Origin: Mortierella sp. BCC40632
Lineage: Eukaryota; Mortierellomycota; Mortierellomycetes; Mortierellales; Mortierellaceae
Assembly: GCA_011634665.1 (NCBI GenBank)
Contig: WAEK01000021.1
Location: forward strand, 174,501-238,500
Direction: 5' to 3'
DNA: 64,000 bases
The first letter of the stretch is position 1. Every line of letters begins with the position of its first letter. Under the pieces are notes generated by a model. That model was not told where the DNA came from. It saw only the letters and a program-made list of their open reading frames with translations, and did not search any database. This document shows, one piece after another, positions 57,325 through 64,000 of the stretch. The translations under genes and the position numbers were made by a program.

Positions 57325-60300
57325 GAGAGATGAGCGCCGGAATCACGTCGATGGCGTAATTTTCGACCCGAATGGAGCGATATTCCAGGTCAAGGCGAAT
57401 GGGCAGGCAGTGAGAGATAGAAAGGTAAAGAAAGAGAGGGGGAGGAGGGGGGAAAGAGAGAGAACAAGGGATGTGTTTGCGTGACCAAAAGGTTAGTTGG
57501 GGTTGCTCGCTGGCCGCAGGGTAGAGTAGCTTTTTTGGGGGGAGGAAGAGAAAAGAGAGAGGAAGAAAGAGAGAAAGAGAGGGAAAAAAGGAAAAAGCAG
57601 TGCCAGCAAGGTCCTTTAGTGCCGCTGTCACCAGCTTTGAAAGTGAGTTAGTGAGTCGGTGGAAAGGAGCGGAGAGAAAGAGAAAAAGAGAGAGGAGAGG
57701 TTCGGGAGGCGGGGCAAGAGAGCAAGAGAGACAGACGATCGGGCGCTACTGCACTGCTGTTGCTGGATCCGGATGGAATCAGGTGCTGGGGACAGGGAGG
57801 GTAAGTGGGGGGAGGAGGAAGAGCACGACGGGACGCACAGGGGGTGAAATGCATACAGCGGGAGGCGATGAATATGACAGACGGCAGTCAGGAGTGGGGT
57901 GCGGGAACAAAGAAGAGCGAGCCCATGGGGAGGGGGAGAGGTGTGAGTTGGGAGAGGATGAACTCAGTACATGCCAGGCGGATGGGCCGTACACATTTCC
58001 TAGAGTTGGCGATTTTTAGCGGAATGGCCCTTACTTCCAGGAGTCGAACCCAAAATGCGCGTCCGTGTGGATGTGGCGACGCGGATTGTGGATGTATTGG
58101 TTGGTGATCGCGAGTTCGCACAGGCACGGGCTGTGGGCGCGATCAGTCACAACGATGCAAACGGAAGCAAGTGAGATGGATGGATGGTAAGAAAGATGGA
58201 TGGTAAGATGGGCAAAAGGGATAGGAGCTGAATGAGTGAGGTGGAGATGGGATGAGTGGGGATAGGATAGGAGTGGGGATGAAAGAGGAAGAAAAAAGAG
58301 TGAGGGTGAGAGAAGAGAGAGAGAAAGATAGAGAGAGAGAGAGTAGGAGAGAAGAGTCATAGGGAGGATGTCACAGGAGGCGCGGATCTTCACGATCTCA
58401 ATCTCGATTCGGCAAGTGGCTCTGCAGGGTCACCTGTTTGGGCCTCTCTACGGCAGTCGTCTTCTCTCATGCTCTCTCATTCTCTCTGATCTTCATTATT
58501 AGCCAAGGAGCAACTCATCGGCATCTCTCGGAGAGACAGAGAGAGGGAGAGAAAGAGAAATGAACTGCATGCCTCTGGACAAATGCATCACGCCTCCGAT
58601 CTCCCAGTGCGCAGGGACCATTCTAGGACAGGCGCTTTGTCCGTCCCATACTGCTTCTCCGCTCTGCTCTCCATGTTGCACACCCTCCCAACTGAACACA
58701 GAGAAGGGGGGTATGAGAGGTATTGGACTGTCATGACAGCCACGGCCACGCGACGATGGTTGGAGGACTGACTGACTGGCTGGCTGACTGACAGGCAGAC
58801 TGGATGACAGACTGATGGACAGACTGACATGTTGGGTGACCTGCCCCCCCGATGGAATAATACACAGACATGGGATTGACGAAAGGCAAAACAAGGTATC
58901 AAGGACTCTGACTGACCTGCTCTGAACAAGCTCATGCTGGTGCAAGGCATCCTGCTGTTGTCTGCTCCTCATCCATCGATCCCGTCTCTCAGCAGAAGTT
59001 GTGTTGCTCTTGGACTGCTTGGGCATCGTTAGTCGGATCAGGAGCAAAATGCGAAAGGAAGCAGAGAGGGGAAAGAGAGCACAGCAAGTTGTCGTTTGGG
59101 ATTGAGAGAAAGAAAAGGGAGAGGTTCAGTCCACAAGGAAAAAAAAAAAAAAAGGATGCCTCCTCTCCCCTCAAGCTTGAGATCTATCATGACCTGCACA
59201 ATCTGATGGTCACAGTCATGACCGATAGTCAAGCCTTGAAAAGCCTTTTTCTATCTTTCTTTCTTTTATTATTTTTTAGAGGTCGTGGACAGCGCAAAAG
59301 TTCATCGTGACCCTGATCTAGGAACGCCACGCGAGAGACACACAAACATCACTGCCGTCTACAATCCTACATTCTTCAGTCAATGCCTGCAGGGACACTG
59401 TTGATTCTACGCAATTAAGAAAAGGGTTTATGTCGTTCAGTCTGTAGTGGGCGACGGGTGAGCACGTTCAGGCTGCATGGCGACAATGGTATTTATACAG
59501 TAAAGAGGTGGTGCCTGTAAACAAATGGATATGCAAGCATTGGTGAAGAGGCTGAGTGCTTGGATGCGGATCAGAGTTTTTTTATTTGCTAAAATTAGAG
59601 TGCGGGGGACATCCAGATTGCTCTTGGTTGCTCTCTTCTATTCTGAACAGTCCAAATTGAGAAAAGGACAGAGGGTTGGTTGGATCACGTAACATGTATC
59701 GTATTGGGGGTAAATACCTGGGTGAACGAATGTCGCTGCATGGACTTTTGACATGCAGCCAAAGCTCTTTGGGTCCTGACATCATACATGCTTGCGTTTT
59801 CCTCTCCGTCATGCAAAACGTGCATACACCTATGCACTCTTTTGACAAGGTTGTCAACAATCGGCTGGACGATCTTGGTATGCCATATTGCGCACCTATA
59901 TTAGGATTTGAAGTGGTATACTTGAGAAAGAAAGTAGACTTGAAGCATCTCGCGATGATCCCAACAGCCAAACTCTAGAGTGAGCGGATTAGCCAGCAGG
60001 TACAACTCCCCGCACCTTTCTCTCTTCCTCATTTTCCCTTTGCTCCATTGGATGTTCAACGATTTCAGAGCAATTGTGTAAAGAGTACAGCTTCGTCTGG
60101 CGAATCACCTCTTTCTGTCCGGTCTTTTGTTTGCGCCCACCTCGCTGACAAGCAGTTCAGAAAGGCTGTACTCTTGCCACGTTTTGAAAAAGGTTCAAAC
60201 TCCTCTCCAACTCTTGAACAACAAGGCATCCGGACAACTCTTTTGATTTTGCTGTTGTTGTTTGCCTGCGCACATTGTTTATTGGATGAGGAGTATGGAT

Positions 60301-62504
60301 TCCCCTCAGAGTGGCCTGGATATGTCCATGTTCAGTGTATGTCACGCTGTGAGCCTGCGCGGTTGTCACCTCGTCACTAAGCTATCCAAACAGTAGTGGC
60401 TAGACTACTCTCTAGCGGCAACCTAGTGTAAGTCTTTGCAACCTTTTCCCCATCCGCTGACATGATAGTCTATTGACGAAATTATGGGCCGAGGAAAAAA
60501 AAGAAAAAAGTGTGCTCTCAGAATAACGAAGGTTCAATGAGCGTATATTGCAATCGCTCATTTTTTGAATCCCAGCTCCTCCACTCCCCAACGGTCCACG
60601 GTAGCCAAAAACCATAACCGGTACCGTACCCAATAGTCGACAGCGAACAGGAGTCGAGAAGCCCCAAGCACCTCCCCTCCCGCCCTGGCCAAAGCATGGC
60701 CTGACCTGTGGGGCCAATCACCATAAACAACCGACCACTGGCTACTCCTCTACCATGTCATTGTGCGTTGCTCTGTTCTTTTTTTCTCTTGATTTGCTCC
60801 GCTTAATTGTCCGTCGACGAAAAAAGAGTTGAATAGGAGAACGTGAAACGACTGCCGGTTGGTTCCCCCTCTCCCCCTCTCCCCCTCCTTTACCCCTGAC
60901 ACATTCCTCTCTTGGAATGCTTTGACAATTTTTTTCCCTATTTATTTTCGACGTTGGACCGGCGATTTATCAATCGAAGGAGGCCAAAGATTCCTTGGAC
61001 CAGACAGGCTACAGAGCTAGCAAGTAGGCTCTGGAAAGGAGGAAAAAGGCACCAAATCAATTCAGGTACAACCACTGACACACCATGCACAGAACATTGG
61101 GAGTATACTCCGCGACTAACGAAAGGGAAGAGGAAAAGCTGCGACCTTGCTGAGCAAACCATTGTCTAGCTGTGTGTGCCACATCCAAATAAGACTTGTT
61201 GGGCAGCCGATAAAGAAGAGAAACAACAGGGATTCTGTTTTGTAGTGCTCATCTTTCGGATCACACCAAACAAACCATTGAGCATGACATATTGGGTCAC
61301 TCAGCCTCACTCGTTTCTCATGGTCAGCCGGTCTTTGGCGTAGGTGTGGGGGAAACGAGAGCATTTTATGCGAGAAAAGAAAAAAAGGAACCGGTCGGAT
61401 AACCATCTCAACCCCCTCTTATCCATAACCAATGGTTCCGCGGAGTCAAGGGCAGTCGTGTGGGCTGCCGATTTGGCGACTGCTGCAAGTGAGCTTCCGT
61501 TTGTTACCCCACTTTGAATACCAATGCACGCCATGACGCATGTCGATGGCAACAGCTACCAAACGTATGACCTGAGTTTGTTCAACCACGTTTTTCTTTG
61601 CCTGTTAGTCTCAGCCGGGCCGATAGATGGTTCAGCTGTACCCGAACAATGAGGTAGAGGGATGGGAAAGGGGAAGTGAAGGAATGAGAACAGATGAGTA
61701 ACTGTTGAGGTGTTTGGACAACTGACCCAATCTACCCTGCTGGATGACTCTTTGGCAATTACAATTTTTTGACCAAGTGGGGCAGAGTGGAGAACCCCAT
61801 GAGTTGAGCCGGGAGCCAAGGAGTCTAGAAGAGAGTTTTTGGCCATGAGAGTAGAGGTAGACTAGGGAGAGAGGAGAGAGTGAGTGAGTGAGTGAGAAAG
61901 AGAGAGAGCGAGGTCACACGGTGCTGCTCTTTGCACAACCGTTCGATCGAGACTCTTCCATGGATGGGCGCCGTACAAGAATGCAACCGGTATTGAGTCA
62001 ATATTGGGCCAGCCCCATTACTGAATCCCATTGTCTTATTCAGTGTGATGCAACGGTAAAGTAGAGTTTACATGCAGGACGGTATGGCGGGAGTAAGGCC
62101 AGAGAGGAGACCCAAAATAACAACAGCGACAGTGAGCAATGATGCCACGTCTGGCCTTGCTCTCACTTGGATTTGGTCGGTTACGTTCGAATAAAAAGGC
62201 TGGTGTTCCCCCCCCCCACTCCTTCTGTTTTCTGTTTTTTCTTTGTTCTCTCAACACCCCCTGTTCTCGTTGTACATACCACGTTGCTTCCCCTCCTCCT
62301 CTCTCCTTCGCATAACTCGCGCGAGCCGTGTCCATTCATCCTTTGTGACCCCCTGTGTTGACCACACTCGAACCCCTTTTTCCTTCGTTTGCACACAGAA
62401 GTTAAATACTCCTGCCAACCTCCCATTTTCAGGACTTGAACAACGACCACAACAAAAAAAAAAAAGTCTCTCCCCTCTCTTCTACAACACTACACATTCA
62501 CAAA
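57325..62504. other. 5.2-kb region without a recognised gene
   Basis: 57325-58440 is GA/GC-rich promoter-side DNA of the HECT ligase. A GACT/CTGA imperfect repeat lies at 58755-58835. From about 59300 to 62150 homopolymers become rare and the texture differs from the rest of the window. A 129-residue minus frame (59582-59971) and a 110-residue plus frame (60048-60380) lie here, and neither resembles a family I know. I found no long terminal or inverted repeats by eye. 62200-62500 is a pyrimidine-rich leader for the next gene. Confidence 0.6.
58755..58835. repeat. Imperfect GACT/GGCT tetranucleotide repeat
   Basis: GACTGACTGACTGGCTGG and related units with GACA variants. The repeat decays toward both ends. 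Confidence 0.8.
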
Positions 62505-62879
62505 ATGACCCAGTCAACTACCGCCGGCAGCAACAAGAACCGCCGCTTCTCTCTTGTCCGTCTCTTCAACAACGGCAAGCCCACTCAGACCTCAGATGAG
62601 GCTGTTCCACCTGTCCCCCCAATTCCCGCACACTACCGCCATTCGATGGCCCCCTCGGTGGATGCTATCCAGTCAGAGATGCGACGTGAGCGCCGCAAGT
62701 CCATTGCAGCCTTGACCGACAATGGCCCACGATCGGTTAGCCTTGACTTGAAGCTCGCACATCCTGTGGAGATGACGGACAAGATGCGCCAGTTTGATGA
62801 GTTGCTCCAGAAGCGCCGCGGATCCACGATCCGTATCTCGCTCACGCCTACACTTCTCCAAGAATCCGAGTCGAACTAA
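62505..62879 (+). CDS. Small uncharacterised basic protein (124 residues)
   Basis: A single-exon frame that I do not recognise. The ATG follows a pyrimidine-rich leader and the context ACAAAATGACC suits a eukaryotic start. An in-frame ATG 69 nt upstream would add Lys/His-rich sequence and seems less likely. The protein opens Ser/Thr/Asn-rich (NKNRRFSLVRLFNNG), then Pro-rich (VPPVPPIPAHYRHS), then basic (MRRERRKSIAAL). The last 45 residues look folded or motif-like: LKLAHPVEMTDKMRQFDELL, then QKRRGSTIRISLTPTLLQ. RRKSI and RRGST are good matches to protein-kinase-A sites. There is no membrane segment or signal peptide. Clean codon use without homopolymers supports a real gene. Confidence 0.65.
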   Translation: MTQSTTAGSNKNRRFSLVRLFNNGKPTQTSDEAVPPVPPIPAHYRHSMAPSVDAIQSEMRRERRKSIAALTDNGPRSVSLDLKLAHPVEMTDKMRQFDELLQKRRGSTIRISLTPTLLQESESN

Positions 62880-63922
62880 GCAAGCCATGAAAGAGAGAAC
62901 GAGAACCAAGTAGTGTGGAGCCTTTCAGAGCCTCACTTTCTACTCTTTTTTTCTTTTTTTCTTTTCCAACCCCAATCTTATTCACACACACGCACACCAA
63001 AATATGCTCAGTAGAGCTCCACACCGCTACTTAGACCTGCTCTTTTCCTTGTACTGTTTTTTTTTTTGCATCTTGTCGTTTTATTTTCTGCTGCCATTTG
63101 TCCTTTTACCTGTACTATAGCTATCATTACTCTTATATATGCAACCCGTAATTCATAAAAATCCTTGCTCCCCAATGCTCTGTGTGTGAGTGTATGTCTG
63201 ATGAAGCAGTGTCGCATAGTGGGAGATGGGTAGTGAGAGCGAGAGTGGGGGAGAGAGAGGAGAAAGTGGCTGAGTGCAAAAGGATTGGCTGGGAGAGAGA
63301 GAGAGAGAGAGAGAGAGAGGAAGGGGGTGGAGTGGGGGAGGAGGAGGAGGAGGAGTGAGTGGGACCAACTGACCTGGCCTCGCCACCCATTACGCCTTTT
63401 TGCACTCGTGCTCACCACTCACTCGCACACACACACACACTCTCTCTCCCCAATTCATTCACCGTCCAATTGTCATTCCTCCTTCTTCTTCTCCTCCATA
63501 CCTCTTCCCCATCAATCCGCATCCTCTGTCTCTTTCTCTCTTCTTCATTCACACAGAGCCCGTCTAAACCATCGGTGGTCTCATTTCCATCGGTGTATAA
63601 AACTGCATCTCTGGTTCCATCCATTTCTCTTTTATTATTATTTTTTTTTCCTCTTCTTCTTTGTCTGCCGCAGCCCTGTTTCTCGTTTTCAGTTACTGGT
63701 TCAAAAAGCGAAAAGAATCAGTGTGCAACAAGTCTTCCACTGGCTGGAGTCTTCACTGATTCTCTTTGTCTCTCTCTCTCTCTCTCATTCTCTCACATTC
63801 TCTCTCAAGAGAGAGAAAAAAAACACACTCACACACAAAAAAAAAAAAAAAAAAAAAAAAAAGACTCTTATCCATCTCGACTTTGCCTTCTCTTTCCTCC
63901 CTTTCTTTTTTACTTTGCCACC
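62880..63922. other. Spacer and leader of the PROPPIN gene
   Basis: Contains a GA microsatellite (63293-63319), CA and CT stretches (63425-63450 and 63771-63805) and an A run (63836-63862). It is mostly pyrimidine-rich from 63400 onward. No gene. Confidence 0.7.
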
Positions 63923-63995
63923 ATGAACCTATCCAAACCCTCCCCATACTCCGCTTCTGACGCGCCTGGTCTCCTCTACGCGTCCTTCAACCAAG
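63923..63995 (+). CDS. PROPPIN (Atg18/Hsv2/WIPI-like) WD-repeat protein, first exon only
   Basis: The ATG lies in a strong context (TTGCCACCATGAAC). The 24 codons plus one base end at a GTAAA donor, and the rest is beyond the window. The peptide ends GLLYASFNQ with a split G.. codon. WIPI3/Hsv2-type PROPPINs open with the same pattern, LLYAGFNQD, the first strand of the seven-bladed propeller that binds PI3P in autophagy. Completion of the split codon as Asp would fit. The call rests on about nine residues, so it is tentative. Confidence 0.6.
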
Positions 63996-64000
63996 GTAAA

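Noticed and set aside
58030..58060. GGGTTCGACTCC on the minus strand as a tRNA T-loop
   Set aside because: The flanking five bases do not pair and no cloverleaf forms. It appears to be chance.
59582..59971. 129-residue minus-strand frame
   Set aside because: No recognisable family, no splice context and no supporting leader. An overlapping plus frame of similar length argues for chance.

Overview
This window is nuclear DNA from a fungus, most likely an early-diverging one. Mucoromycota, and possibly Mortierellomycotina, is my best guess. The genes are dense in GT-AG introns and the encoded set is eukaryotic. It mixes fungal-type genes (a Pns1/CTL choline-transporter-like protein, an Stf2-like hydrophilin, a Crz1-like zinc-finger factor) with genes that budding yeast lacks (Gemin6, FAM32A). 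Introns and spacers carry very many homopolymer and microsatellite tracts. I joined exons by hand from splice sites, checked that reading phases closed, and compared the products with protein families from memory. No search was run.

Layout. 1-3580 (-): mitochondrial-type aspartyl-tRNA synthetase, 13 exons, 3' end cut by the window. 4198-5766 (-): Crz1-like C2H2 factor. 5767-9219: 3.4 kb low-complexity spacer. 9220-10891 (+): MOB4/phocein. 11456-14261 (-): CTL/Pns1 membrane protein. 14826-15660 (-) and 15828-17268 (+): Gemin6 and CCDC130/Saf4, two splicing genes that diverge from a 167-bp spacer. 17488-19102 (-): HDDC2-type HD phosphohydrolase with an unexpected N-terminal domain. 20180-23817 (+): AMP deaminase. 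24219-26327 (-): Ser/Thr-rich single-pass membrane protein. 28173-29069 (-): nucleolar-looking C2H2 protein. 29515-30647 (+): FAM32A. 31735-32925 (-): Stf2-like hydrophilin. 34285-35761 (+): short-chain dehydrogenase.

36.8-48.6 kb is the most dynamic part. A convergent pair of glutathione S-transferase (GST)-like genes (A on +, B on -) was duplicated in tandem as a block. One intact A copy remains, with two decayed A relics that share one deletion. Of five B copies, one carries a frameshift next to a tract nearly identical to its neighbour. The B copies also share promoter blocks. 49862-57324 (-) encodes a 2,089-residue TRIP12/UPL3-type HECT ubiquitin ligase. 57.3-62.5 kb holds no gene I can recognise. 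62505-62879 (+) is a small uncharacterised protein, and the first exon of a PROPPIN (Atg18/Hsv2/WIPI-like) gene starts at 63923 and runs off the right edge.

Most genes are ordinary housekeeping: translation, splicing, ubiquitin, purine metabolism and kinase scaffolding. I see no CRISPR array, rRNA or tRNA gene, intact transposon or prophage-like element. The points most worth following are the GST block array, a fungal Gemin6 paired head-to-head with a spliceosome gene, and the HDDC2 fusion.
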